From assembly GCA_902806565.1 (NCBI GenBank), contig CADCXA010000066.1:124001-188000 (forward strand): a stretch of DNA of 64,000 nucleotides. Reading direction: 5' to 3'. Within the stretch, counting starts at the first letter, position 1; each line of letters opens with the position of its first letter. This document shows positions 33,387-45,466 of this stretch, in pieces. Position numbers and translations under genes: made by a program. A model generated the notes under the pieces. The model made no database searches, had not been told where the DNA came from, and saw only the letters and a list, made by a program, of their open reading frames with translations. Source of the DNA: Hypoxylon rubiginosum. Taxonomy: Eukaryota; Ascomycota; Sordariomycetes; Xylariales; Hypoxylaceae.

Positions 33387-35480
33387 GTGCAACATGTAGT
33401 TGAGCCCGTCGTGCACTACGTTCGAGAAGAGCTGGAGGCGCTCGAGAAGAAAGCGTCGGCTTACCACGAGCAGCACCACCATTCTTCTCGCTAAGCTTGA
33501 GGCTTGAGGCTTTTTTTCACCAGGCAGGCGATTGCCAACGCACCGCGCCGATACCCGCAAATGATGGGAGCCAGGTTTGAGTTATTACCAAGGGCGACTT
33601 CGGTCTTGTACAGATCACAGCAAGCAGATTGTATATACAAATAGAAAAGAGTAAAATTATATCCACAACCTGAGTCGACTCCTATCTACGCAGCCCGAAG
33701 TTCGGATCCAGCGTTACCTGCATGAAGGATCAGAAAGCACTTTGTCAAACCGTTAACTCCATTACCTCCTTTGCTTATAAACACCCCCTTGGGATTGGAC
33801 AATGGATAGACACGGATAGCATCGTAGAAGTGTCACGATAATAGAAGTGAGTCAACAAAAGGGATTCTTTTGAAAATCCGGGGGTTCGGGTACGTTCGGC
33901 AACTTGAGCGATGTAGGACCGTCGAATTGGCTGGCTATCCGACCTCGGCAGCTGGGAGCCCAGGTCTCGGTATTTCGGGAGTTACAGGGGGGGGTTTTAC
34001 GTCACTTTCTAGCCGGCGATTTTTTATGCGATGCCTATCTGATGGGGAATTGGATTGTCTTTATGTCTTGTTTGTTATTTAGTTGCTTTCCACGTTTTCG
34101 GGACGCACTAGATTATTTCTCGTCTTCTAGAGTGAACGGTAAAGTTTCTTTATTTCGAGATCAATTGAGATTCATTTGCAATATTCGCAAAGCTCACAAT
34201 ATAGATCCCTGGCATATGTCCTTGAGACAGCTGAGGGGCAGCAGGGTAGTTGATAAGATAGCCGAGAATTGATGCCGTCATCAATGACCGAGAGTCTTCC
34301 ATTGGCATTGGCATTAAGAAACGTGATAGCTCCTTATGTGCGACGGACAGAAGGACTCCATCTTACAGCGTGGTAAACCAATGAAAGATGCCAATTTGAG
34401 TCTCAACTTTCGATATGACCGTTTGTAACTGGGATGTGGGGGGAAGAAGCTGGGGATACAAACAAGCCTACAAGTAGATGATAGGACGGTAGTGACATGA
34501 GGAGCACTAGGGGCTGAGGAGCTCTACCCTGAGCTCCATCCGACTTACATGTGAAGGGGAAATCCTTGGGGTAGGCTAGATTAATACAGCAAAAATAAAT
34601 CGAGCTTCATATATGCGAATAGAATGGAGGTACTCATTCACCTGCGTACGTCCAACATATTTACATGTAGCTACCTAGGTTAGGTATCCAAGATGAGAGA
34701 TCTTCAGAGCAGAGGTACATAGACATAGACTTGGATTGTCATATACATCAATGATACCCCACACTTTCAACTTTCACAAGCTTCAACTCAGATACACAGA
34801 TACATACCTAGACCTAGGTATCTCTCCCTCTTCTCCCTCCTCACTCCCTCGTCGGCTACATCAGCATCACGCAGCCAGTCATCTACCCTCCTTCCAGCCG
34901 AACCCAGACAAGGGGACGGCGTCTTCGTGTTGCCCATGCCGTATGCCGTAGCGTATAACGCACCTTATGTAGGATAGCCCCGGACTAGTAGCTTTGTTTT
35001 CCATCGTCCAGACTCCAGCTAGATAAGTCTTGAGACATCCCGACACCCCTCCCTTTGTAAGAGAAATAAGGGCACGTCAACTTTAAAGCGGGATACCTTT
35101 TTTTACCTTGGCTACCGAACTAGAACTTCTGCCCGAACTTGTCGTCGTCGCCATTTTTATAACCGTAAGAACCCGCCGCAAATCTTAGTCCGTAGCCGCA
35201 ACGCTAAGTACAACTTTACTTTCCGTTCTGACATCGGACTAGGGATATATACTTATACCTATCTATAGTCGGTACCCTAGATAGAATTCTTGACTTTCCC
35301 TCCTGGCCTATCTTTGTTCTTCCCTAGCTCATCCCTGGCATATCGAAGACATCATTACCAGCGCCGGCGAATACTGACTTACACCTTACATCTTACACCG
35401 AATCACCCCCACCTAAGAATAAGAAACAAATTAAACTACTCAAGGTGAGAAATCGAGGTCGCTCGACAACCAAAGCAACC
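33387..35480. other. Intergenic, no gene seen
   Basis: 3' flank of fumarase and promoter of malate synthase. ACCTAGGT occurs at 34673-34680 and 34812-34819. A TATA-like GGATATATACTTATACC lies near 35,242. The frames at 33870-34272 lack recognisable content. Confidence 0.55.
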
Positions 35481-37398
35481 ATGGCGACTACCGACAGCAT
35501 CCTGCAAGGCGTGTCCGTCTCGGGCGCTGTGCAACCGGAGCACAAGAAGATCCTCACCCCAGAAGCGCTCGCCTTCCTGGCGCTGCTGCACCGGTCCTTC
35601 AATGGCACGCGCAAGGCGCTTCTAGAGCGCCGTATCCTCCGCCAGGCCGAGATCGACAAGGGCAACCTGCCCGACTTCCTACCCGAGACCAGACACATCC
35701 GCGAGAACCCGACGTGGAAGGGCGCACCGCCCGCTCCCGGCCTGGTCGACCGCAGGGTGGAGATCACGGGCCCTACAGACCGCAAGATGGTCGTCAATGC
35801 GCTAAACTCGGAGGTGTGGACGTATATGGCGGATTTCGAAGGTAAGTCGTAGCAGAGTAGCTGTTGGCTACGGTATAGTTACGAGACAAAGAGGTTGTTG
35901 CGTGCGTATAGAGATAAGTATACTGACATGTGAGATATTAGACTCAACCGCCCCGACATGGGACAACATGATCAACGGCCAAGTCAACCTGTACGATGCC
36001 GTGCGGCGCCAGGTTGACTTCAAGCAGGGCCCGAAAGAATACAAGCTGCGGAAAGACCGCGTGCTGCCGACGCTGATCGTGCGCCCGCGCGGCTGGCACC
36101 TGGAGGAGAAGCACGTCACGGTGGACGGGGAGCCCATCTCCGGGTCCCTGTTCGACTTCGGGCTGTACTTTTTCCACAACGCGCGCGAGAGCATCAAGCA
36201 AGGGTTCGGGCCGTACTTCTACCTGCCCAAGATGGAGTCGCACCTCGAGGCGCGGCTGTGGAACGACGCGTTCAACCTGGGCCAGGACTTCGTCGGCCTG
36301 CCGCGGGGCACGATCCGCGGGACGGTGCTGATCGAGACGATCCTGGCGGCCTTCGAGATGGACGAGATCATCTACGAGCTGCGGGACCACAGCTCCGGCC
36401 TCAACTGCGGGCGCTGGGACTACATCTTTAGTACGATCAAGAAGTTCCGGCAGAACTCCAACTTCGTGCTGCCCGACCGCGGCGCCGTCACCATGACGGT
36501 GCCCTTCATGGACGCCTACGTCAAGCTGCTCATCCAGACGTGCCACCGGCGCGGCGTCCACGCCATGGGCGGCATGGCCGCGCAGATCCCCATTAAGGAC
36601 GACAAGGCGGCCAACGACAAGGCCATGGAGGGCGTGAGGGCAGACAAGCTGCGGGAGGTGAGGGCCGGTCACGACGGGTATGGTCTATCTTCTCTTCCAC
36701 CCCTTCTTATCGTGTGCCTTGCGAGCCACGCACACACAAAAACTAACAATTTTACTCTAGAACGTGGGTTGCTCACCCCGCCCTGGCGTCCATCGCGTCC
36801 GAGGTCTTCAACAAGCACATGCCGACGCCGAACCAGCTGTTCCGGCGCCGCGAGGACGTCAAGATCGGCCAGAACGACCTGCTCAACATGAACGTGCCCG
36901 GCCAGATCACCGAGGAGGGCATCCGCAAGAACCTCAACATCGGCCTCGGCTACATGGAGGCCTGGGTCCGCGGCGTCGGCTGCGTGCCGATCAACTACCT
37001 GATGTGCGTAACTCGTAACCCTCTCTTTCTACATCTCCTATCTTCTGTCTCCTCGTCGTTGCTTTTTTTTCTCTATCATGTTTGCGTATTCTAACATAAG
37101 GGCAAACAGGGAGGACGCCGCCACGGCCGAGGTATCCCGGTCGCAGCTGTGGCAGTGGGTGCGGCACGGGGTGACGACGGCGGAGGGCAAGAAGGTGGAC
37201 AAGGCGTACGCGCTCAAGCTGCTGAAGGAGCAGACGGAGCAGCTCGCGGCCAAGGCGCCCAAGGGCAACAAGTTCGCCCTCGCGTCCCAGTACTTCGCCG
37301 CCCAGGTCACCGGCGAGGACTACGCCGACTTCCTCACCACCCTCCTGTACGACGAGATCACCGCCGTCGGCAACGCCGCGCCCGCTAGTAAGCTGTGA
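35481..37398 (+). CDS. Malate synthase, glyoxysomal/peroxisomal
   Basis: Condenses acetyl-CoA with glyoxylate to malate, the second dedicated step of the glyoxylate shunt, needed for growth on acetate and fatty acids. Four exons, 35481-35841, 35942-36677, 36761-37003 and 37110-37398, give 542 aa. Introns are GTAAGT...TAG, GTATGG...TAG and GTGCGT...CAG, all in phase. Landmarks are [30 protein letters not shown], the family signature around [20 protein letters not shown] and [27 protein letters not shown] and [13 protein letters not shown]. The protein ends in Ser-Lys-Leu, a textbook type 1 peroxisomal targeting signal. Exon 2 is very GC-rich. It corresponds to Aspergillus acuE; carbon-source regulation is expected from the family, not shown here. 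Confidence 0.97.
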
Positions 37399-38337
37399 AA
37401 GGTAGGTAGGTACCTAGGTATTCAATGCGGTGTGGCGACTTTAAAAAGGGCGTGGGGGACGTGTATAAGGGGAAGGATGGATAATTATAAGGCTGCAAAC
37501 TTAGGAAGGAAGAGGAAGCGTCCTGTGAGGGGAATGGCACTTGTTACGGCTTGTCTGTATGTAAGGTTATCATGAAAACCAAAAGGGTTAATTTGCGTAT
37601 TTGCGTTACTTGCGCGGGTTGAACACATAACAGTTACGATCATTTCTCTACGAATTGCGCGATCTAGTCCTTTACCCGTACTGCATTTCACACCTGAGTT
37701 GCGTCTTCATCGATACACCCCTTTATATTGTCATGGTTTCGGGGTTTTCCTCTTCCAATATGTTTTCAGCAAGACTGCTCGTAGATATCAATGTCATGGA
37801 GGGCAGTGCTTGATCCTATGTACGTCCAGGACATTGCTGTTTGGAGGTTTAAGCGTTGAGGTTCAACATGGGATTTATCACGAGAAACAATATTAAAGAA
37901 GACTTGATACTGATGGTGGTATCATTGAATTCGTTAAGATGACCTCTTTTGAAATCATACATTCAACTCTCTGGCAATGAAGGTCTAGGTGTCTAGGTGC
38001 CTAATGTTGTAAGATGGGGGCTATACTCTCAAGCATTGATAAATAGTATTAGCTAACTTTAGAACTATTAACTCTCATGTCTCATCGAGGATATTATGGA
38101 AAATGGGCATCATGAATGCTAATTCAAAACCCCTACTTACGAATATGTACCTAGGGGAAGGTGTAGGCAGGAGTGACATAGTTGAGATTCAAATGGAGTG
38201 ACGTCACCATATCTCACCCTCAATGGCGTGCTGCAAGACAACGGAAACAATAGGTAACCACCCGTTATCACAAGAAAACCCCAAATTTTATCAACCACAA
38301 TCCCTCGAGTCAGACAAGTCAGTCTATTCAATATAAA
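37399..38337. other. Intergenic, no gene seen
   Basis: Begins with a TAGGTAGGTACCTAGGTA cluster at about 37402-37419, just after the malate synthase stop codon. The rest is AT-rich with no supportable frame. Confidence 0.6.
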
Positions 38338-39302
38338 ATGACTTCTGCATTGATCATTGGTGCTACTAGGGGGCTAGGCGCTGCTCTAGTTAAGAGGTAT
38401 ACTGCACAATCTACGAGTGTCTTCGCAACCACACGGTCCGATACCGCACCAAGCGGATTTCCGAATGGCGTCAAATGGTTATCCAACATCGATCTGACCA
38501 AGTCCAATGTTGGAGACAGCCTCACCGGGCAGCTTAAAGGCGCGAAGCCTCTGGACGTGGTGGTATGAGTGTAAGCTGTAATATCGACAAATCATAGTAC
38601 TGACAACGTCATACCTAGATCATCAACGCAGGGCGATTCACGACTGAGGATTTCTCAGCCGAAAAGGGTCCCAACTGGGATGAAGAGGTGACCATGTATA
38701 CGACAAGCTCCATTGCACCGGTGTTCGTTGTGCACAGCCTTGCTCATGCTGGCCTCTTGAAATCCGGGTCCAAGATCGTCTTCGTATCTAGCGAGGCCGG
38801 CAGCATCACGCTACGACACGAGAAGGAAGGTGGTGGTAACTATGCGCACCACGCAAGCAAGGCTGCGTTGAACATGGCCGGCAAGCTTCTTAGTATCGAC
38901 CTCAAGGAAAAGGGCGTCATCGTTAGTATTATCCATCCGGGCTTCATGCGTACCGAGATGACGAAAGGCGTTGGTTTCGACAAGCACTGGGACGACGGTG
39001 GTGGTGAGTAATCCCTAATTCGACCAAGCTCGTTGCTTTGTAAGCTACCTAGGCTAACCAGTATATCTTCCAGCTGTGACCCCGGAAGAGGCGGCGAAGA
39101 GTCTCGTGGAGTGGACGGAGAAGCTGGATATTAGCAAGTCTGGTGAATACTGGGCGCCGCGCGGCCCACGTAAGTTCTCTCCCACTCTTGAAGATCTACC
39201 TTGTTCCGATTATTCGCTGATGCTGTAGCCATAGGGGATATCGGCATGGCTGAGACGGTGCTTGGGAAGAATCTCGAGACGCCTTTGAAGCTGCCGTGGT
39301 AA
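38338..39302 (+). CDS. Short-chain dehydrogenase/reductase (C-factor-like)
   Basis: NAD(P)-dependent oxidoreductase of the SDR family; substrate unknown. Four exons, 38338-38562, 38619-39003, 39074-39169 and 39229-39302, give 259 aa, a normal SDR length. Introns use GTATGA, GTGAGT and GTAAGT donors and keep frame. Cofactor motif IIGATRGLGAAL is at residues 5-16. DVVIINAG (the NAG motif) spans the first junction, and IVFVSSEAGS holds the catalytic Ser. The usual YxxxK is altered: the segment reads NYAHHASKAALN, so the position four before the Lys (38847-38849) is His, with a Tyr two residues earlier. IHPGFMRTEMT is the standard post-catalytic motif. It ends TPLKLPW. The His substitution may be a subfamily trait or may alter activity. 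Confidence 0.86.
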
Positions 39303-42300
39303 ATGGAAATTCCTCCTGCGCAACCGGGAAAATCCCTGTGTATGGGCAGTGATTGTTTCTACATACACAGTAGGGATCAGGCATAATAAGATCTTCAAAT
39401 AGGGGATATTAAAGGCAAACAACCCCCCCAAGGGTAACACAAGGTTACAGATTAGAGGAGACAAGACATGCTTTTTGTTTTCCACTCTATGCTATAGTAG
39501 ATCGTAATAGAGTCTGAAACTACTATCGCAATTTTGACATTATCTGATGAGATATGATATCGACAGAAAAAGGGGGGAAGCGGTAAGAAAGGGGAGCCAA
39601 AAGTTAAGGAACATGCGGGACTACCCCACAAATATGGCAAGGGAGGTTAATTCGGTTGTGGGGTGTCCCCCTTTTCGGCTACACGGGCGCGACAGGCTGA
39701 GCTAGCTAATCCATAAAGGTGCTTGAGTGCCTCTGCTACTGTAGCTTTGACGCTGCGAACCTGAAAAAGGGGGCGAGAGCGCGAGGGGTTCTCGGAATTT
39801 AGGTACTACCTTAAGCTTCATTTGCATATGCCATATTGGCACAATCCAGACCGTCACATGTAATCGTGGTTTGATATATGTACTTTCATCGTAAGATATC
39901 CCTCTCTCTCTCTACTTCGTACTTCGTATGTGAATACCTTACCACCCATTAAGGATGGGAACCGAGTGAGCCGTTTTCCGTGCCTTTCGGGACGATAGGA
40001 CGATGGGATGGATGGATGCGTACGCAGCCAGGCAGCGCAAGAATTTAGAATTCTGACCTCGACAAGATTCCCTCGATGCGATGCATCATCTCTCCTTGCT
40101 AACCCGTGCTTTTTCGCTGCGTGGCTTACCAACCTGCCAACCCAACCGTAAAACCCCTTATGCAAGTGTCGTATTAAGTGGGTAATAACGCAGCAACCCA
40201 TCGTTACACGTGCTGCGGTTTGTATGTATTAGGGATAGGGCGCCGGTCAGGATAAAATCGAATAGGCTTTTACAGTACCAGAGTACTTCTTTCGTACATG
40301 CCTCTTATTGTATTGGTTGCGCAACCACCAACGCGCCCGAAGAAAACACCACGAGACGTATTTGCCGCCCGGAGCTAGGACGAGTTGGTCGGGCGATCGA
40401 AAGCCTTAGAAGCTCTAGCAAGTCTCTCCAGCTTGTCCAGCTGATCTAGATTGACCCCAACGAGGGCTGCGAGGCTGGATAACATCTACATAGAGGCACT
40501 CACAGTACCTCTTCCGGATCAACAGATACAGATCTCCGCCGCCACCTGCAACCACCTTCATGTGCGGACGGATGTATGTATGCAACCCACTCACATATAT
40601 AGCTGCAAGGCACGTTAGGCAACGCGGGAAAATTCTAGACCGGAGTGCAACCAGGAGGCAGGTAAACCGTAGCGGAGGGTAATATGCATACAGTAGCTCA
40701 TGCTCATGTTGTATGTATGCTCATGTATGCTCATGTACATAGTATGCTCGTGTATGCTTCATGTTTCGTCGCCGAATGTTACCCAATTAACTTCAACTAT
40801 CGGGCTCCTTTCGTTTCCTTCCTACCCTATTCTCGGCTCCTAGTCCCAGCGTTCAAAGCGTCGTTCGTCTCTATTGTGTTATGTGTCCTCTGTACTCTGT
40901 AGGATTGCTAAGAGTTCAAATACGAACTTGACGTACCCTCTTTAGGTAGGTCCTTGCCGAGCCTTTTTAGCTGTATTTTCTTATGTTTCTGCCTGGCCCC
41001 GTCTCTCTGCGATTCTCTCTGCGATTCTCTCTGCGACTCTGCCGACTCTGGGCTTCTGGCGGTAAGTGTGCGTGCCCGTAACAAACCCCATCCCTTTAGG
41101 CTGGACTCCAGCTATTCCAATTCGGTATTACCACCAGACCGGGTCATTTGGAGTTCATTATTACCTACATAACATATGTACCTGGTATTGGTATTGGGTA
41201 GGTACTGTGCGGCCTGTTACTATTACGAAATCTTCACTAACCCGGTTCTGGAATCTTTTATAATTATTAAAAGGTTAAGCCACGCCTCGGTACTAAACTC
41301 GAATAGTGCCTGTGTTTTTTTTTTTTGTCTTTCTCCGGGCTGTTTTTCTCGTAATTTGAATCTCTCTCCTTCAACCAAAACATCTTCAACATAATTAATA
41401 CGTACGACTGCAATATCCATTGACTTGTCCCGCTAGTAGTCGCTCATCCATCGCCCGTCGTTCCCCTTGCCCTGTCAGAAACGAACCGGGAACAAAACCC
41501 CGTCCTAGATCAATTAAAAGGAACCCACAGCGGGATACAGTACCCTATTTATTTTAGTACCGTCCTTTTAGTCAATAGGGGTCTTCGCAGAGAACCATCG
41601 GCATCAACCCGGCAGAAGGGGGAAAGTAAAAAAAGAGAGGAGACAGGAAATATTAGAAGTTTTTAAGGCAAACCTCGTCGCCCGACTTATAAGAAGAAGA
41701 ATAAAGGCAGAAACAGGAGCAGGGACAACAAGCCGACGATCGTCAAAAATACCGATCGGTAGCACACCTTCGCAACTTCGTATACGCCGTACCCGTACAC
41801 CTTTCGTCACCTCCCGGAATTGCCCCAACCCGCCAACTGCCAGTTTAGAAAAAAAGGGCTTCGACTTGCTGCTAACTTGGAAGTTTCGGAAGCCAAGCTT
41901 GGGGAGCTACAGCCTTTAAAGTAACTTGGTACGACAACAAACCAAGAATTCGAGCCCGAGCCCGACTACAGTTTACAAGCGGCTTCGTCTGGTCTTGGTC
42001 AACGTTTAACCTGTACTAAACAACGAACCAGTCGAACCAGTCGAAACCAGTCGAACCAAGCCAGTTGCACCGACACACCAGCACACCCACCCGCTATATT
42101 CCACTCAGGTTCCTTGCATGAACATAATAACCTAACGCGCCTTGCCGCAACAAACTTCCAGATCATTTCCAACCACCAAACTTGACATTTCATCCATCCA
42201 TCCAATCCATTCTCTCGTCCCGTACTATATTCTCGACCCACGAGCTGACCAACCGACCTACTATTTCGCCGCTCACTTAAGCGAATGCCGCATTTTCTAC

Positions 42301-42776
42301 TCGCCTATCCACTCGATTGGTATATTTCTTAATCCTTTCTCGTCTCGACCGGAAAAGAGGCTGTAGGCTGTGTCGCGTCAGGTTTCAACCCGTAGCTAAC
42401 GTCATCGCTTCGCCACGAAAAGGACGGGAGAACTTGGCACAATAATCCCATCCCATCTCCCTGAAGATCGTTGTCTATCTCTTTCCTCTACCCCTGACAC
42501 ACAATACACGCACACACCCAAACCAAACCCACACCCACACCCACACCTTACGCGAGAAGGCTGCTGCAGAAACCTAGACTGCGCTACCTATCGAGTTTGA
42601 TTCTAAACCCTAACCGAGTCGGCTATTGGTTGGCTACGCAGGAATCCCATTCGATCTTCTCTCGTCTTGTCTGGGCGTTTTCCGTCGACCCTTCGATTAC
42701 ACACACCCAAAAGGGGGTAGCGACCCCTGCGAGATACGGAGAACCTGTGCCGAAAACAGGGAAAATTACCACCACA
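39303..42776. other. Long gene-poor region with simple repeats upstream of PAL1
   Basis: 3.5 kb without a convincing gene. It holds TATGCTCATG-type repeats (about 40,685-40,760), CTCTCTGCGATT repeats (about 41,007-41,045), GTCGAACCA repeats (about 42,028-42,058) and a CACACC tract (about 42,495-42,548). The last 1.2 kb is pyrimidine- and C/A-rich, as in long fungal 5' leaders, so part of it is probably transcribed as the PAL1 leader. Frames of 60-115 codons occur but none resembles a protein. Confidence 0.5.
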
Positions 42777-44666
42777 ATGTCCGCCCATTCATCAGACCTT
42801 CTAGGTAAGTTGAAAGAGGGAGCAAGATAATGCTGGCTCCGCCACCCCTCTCCGTCCAATTTCCATCTACCCATCTACCTAGTCGTCAATACAAGTTGCG
42901 ATAAGGGGCGTGCCCAGGTCAGAGGTCGATCCACTTAACGGGACCAGTTGTCCGTTTCATTTGTAGAGATTGTTGTTTCACAATTTGCCTATCATCTTCG
43001 TCATTCCCATTGCTCCCATTGCAACAAAACCTGCACCTATCCAGTCAGCTAACCTTCTCTATTTGTTTGCTGTAATAGGTCTGTATGATAATGGTCCATC
43101 CACCCAATCCGCCGGCTTGACGCTTAATCTTTCGTCAAACAACCCTTTTCGCAACCGTGCTGCCTCGCCCATCTCTCCTCCGTCCCCCAATTCTCCATTT
43201 GATGACCCTCCTCCCCGACCAACCTCGAGAAATCCTTTCCTCGATCCTTCCAACCAACCAACCACTCGTGCTGTAAGCTCGCCCGACAATATGGCTACGT
43301 CTGGAGATAAAAAATCTCCTACCGCCGAGGAGCTATTTGTAAGTCGCCGCATTTATACAATTGAAATTTGTGGTTGGACAACCTATTCGACGAGTTGCTG
43401 CTAATCCTGTCACCCAGAGCAACTTGACCTTCGACGACAAAGATGCGAAATCTCGAGCGGGTCCTGCCCGACCCCCTCGAGGCGAGAACAACCCGCCTCG
43501 TGGTCGCGGTCCACCGCTTTCCTCGTCTCACAGGCCGACCCGATCGCAAGAAGAAGCTCTGAAAGCGCGCCGAATGCACAGCACTTCTAACGGAGGAGAT
43601 AAGGCTATGAATATTTCTCCCCAGAAGAGATCTGGGGAACGTCGTCCGCGTCGCAACAGCGAATCTTCAATCATGGAGAAGCCTTTGACGGACGAAGATA
43701 AAAAAGCGCGCGATGTCCGACGCCGAGAGCGTGAGCGACGCCATCGCGAGGGTAAAGATAAGCCTAAGACTGGTCGCAAACTCGATATTATTGATCAGCT
43801 TGATGCCACGAGCATTTACGGCACAGGACGTAAGTTACGCTTGGCTGCTTTCTCGAATTCACGTGCTCACCATTGATTTAGTATTTCACCACGATGGTCC
43901 ATTTGATGCCTGCAATCCGCACCGAAACCGTAAGGGTAGTCGTCGCGCGCCTATGCAAGCATTCGCCAAGGATTCTGCCAATAACTCCATTGGAGGTGCG
44001 GGTCCTCTAACTCAAAGACCCGACCACGCGCAGTTCATGGGACAAGAACCGCACGAAGCCTCAGCCATGTTTAGTAAAGCCAAGGAGAAGAACGGTAGCA
44101 AGAGCGGAGCAGAGCTATTTGACCCGAAACAAGGAAATGAATTCGTCGCTGGCGAAGAGACGTTGGGACTCGGATCGTCGACCTTTTTAGAAGGTGCCCC
44201 GGCAGCTCGTAGCGCCATCCAGCGCAGCCAAGCCGAAGTGGCACAAGAGATGGAGCAGGGGATAGGCAGGAAGAAGTCGGTAGTGCAGCGCTTCCGAAGC
44301 ATCAAACGCGCACCGCGCGAGTACGGTGACGGAGGGCGAATTACAAGCCCGGATGGTAACTCGTATACGCCGAGAACGGGCGATCTAGCTACTGGTAACA
44401 GTGCTAGCGAGAGAAACCCTTTCTTTGCCGAATATGACAAGGCCGAGGAGCGCATTTCTGTCAAACGTACAGATACAAACCCGACCAGCCCACCGCTGCC
44501 TGGTGCGCCCCTGGAGCGCCGAGCTACGAACGATTCGGCCTCAGGGGCCAAGTCTCCCGACGGGACTGGGTTCATGTCGCGTGTCAGGAGCCTGAAGGGA
44601 GGGCGACGACAGCGGCCAGAGCCACCCAACAACGTGCCACCCCCGGCTCCTGGCATGGCGATCTAA
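42777..44666 (+). CDS. PAL1: Pal1-family cell morphology protein
   Basis: Fungal cortical protein needed for normal cell shape and endocytic-site or cell-wall organisation (fission yeast Pal1). Four exons, 42777-42804, 43079-43338, 43418-43829 and 43882-44666, give 494 aa. The first exon is only 28 nt (MSAHSSDLL plus one base) and intron 1 is 274 nt; all junctions are in phase. An NPF-like stretch (NPFRNRAASPISPP and RNPFLDPSN) lies near the N-terminus, of the kind that binds EH-domain endocytic proteins. The Pal1 core has LTDEDKKARDVRRRERERRH, KLDIIDQLDATSIYGTG and LFHHDGPFDACNPHRNRK, the family hallmark, which is split by intron 3. The C-terminal half is disordered and Ser/Pro/Arg-rich. The very short first exon depends on splice-signal reading only. 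Confidence 0.9.
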
Positions 44667-45466
44667 ATCTTTAGCGGACGAGGATAATAGTGTTGTGAAT
44701 TATTTCTCGCGACGTAGCTAGCTGATACTAGCAGCTACGTCAGACTTGGGATACGTTCCAGCAGTTACCCAAAGACGATAGTGGTACATGGTGTTTCTAA
44801 GCTTGGTATCTGGCACCTATTTAGTGCGGCGGCACTCCTGACGAAATACGTCTTTCGAAACCTTTTTCTTTTTCTCGAAGTACACCTGAAACTTGACGTG
44901 GCTGGAAGAAGTAGTATCTAGGGGATGATGACTGGGCGGCGGTACCTTGCGTCGACACTCCTTCGCGGCCCTCCACTTTGTGTCAGGATACCTAACTTTC
45001 TGTGGTTGTCTTTAGTAGATGAAAAAGAGGATGGCAGATTGGGGGGATATTCTGCCAGCATGGCTAATCGAAAAAGAAGCAAAAGTGGATAAGGGGGGAA
45101 ATACGATCACTGGTGGCTAGACGAAAATCGTGCAGATTGAATTGAGTGAATCAAAGGGCGATTGCTTTTCTAATGCTGGTGTCGCATGCGGTGTTCTGAG
45201 TTCCATAGCATCCAAGTAGAAATTCAAGTATACTTGAACTTTAGAAAATTTCCATCTTGACTATATATTGCCATTCCAGTACAACAAATAGAGTAAGAAT
45301 CATGAGTAATGCATCAAATATGTCGTTTACCTTGGGATGTCGCGTATGAAAAGTCCGGACACTGGGAATTTACCTTATGTACCTACAAATAAATACGTAC
45401 CTAGATAACTTTGGGTATGCCCCTCCGTTCATTTCATTCTGTTCCAAGCTATATAAGATATGAACC
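44667..45466. other. Intergenic, no gene seen
   Basis: 3' flank of PAL1 and promoter of the Rad51-like gene. One CGCGT core lies at 45341-45345, about 120 bp upstream of the next ATG. Nothing else is recognisable. Confidence 0.6.

Noticed and set aside
35944..36672. 242-codon minus-strand frame opposite malate synthase
   Set aside because: Antisense shadow of the GC-rich exon 2.
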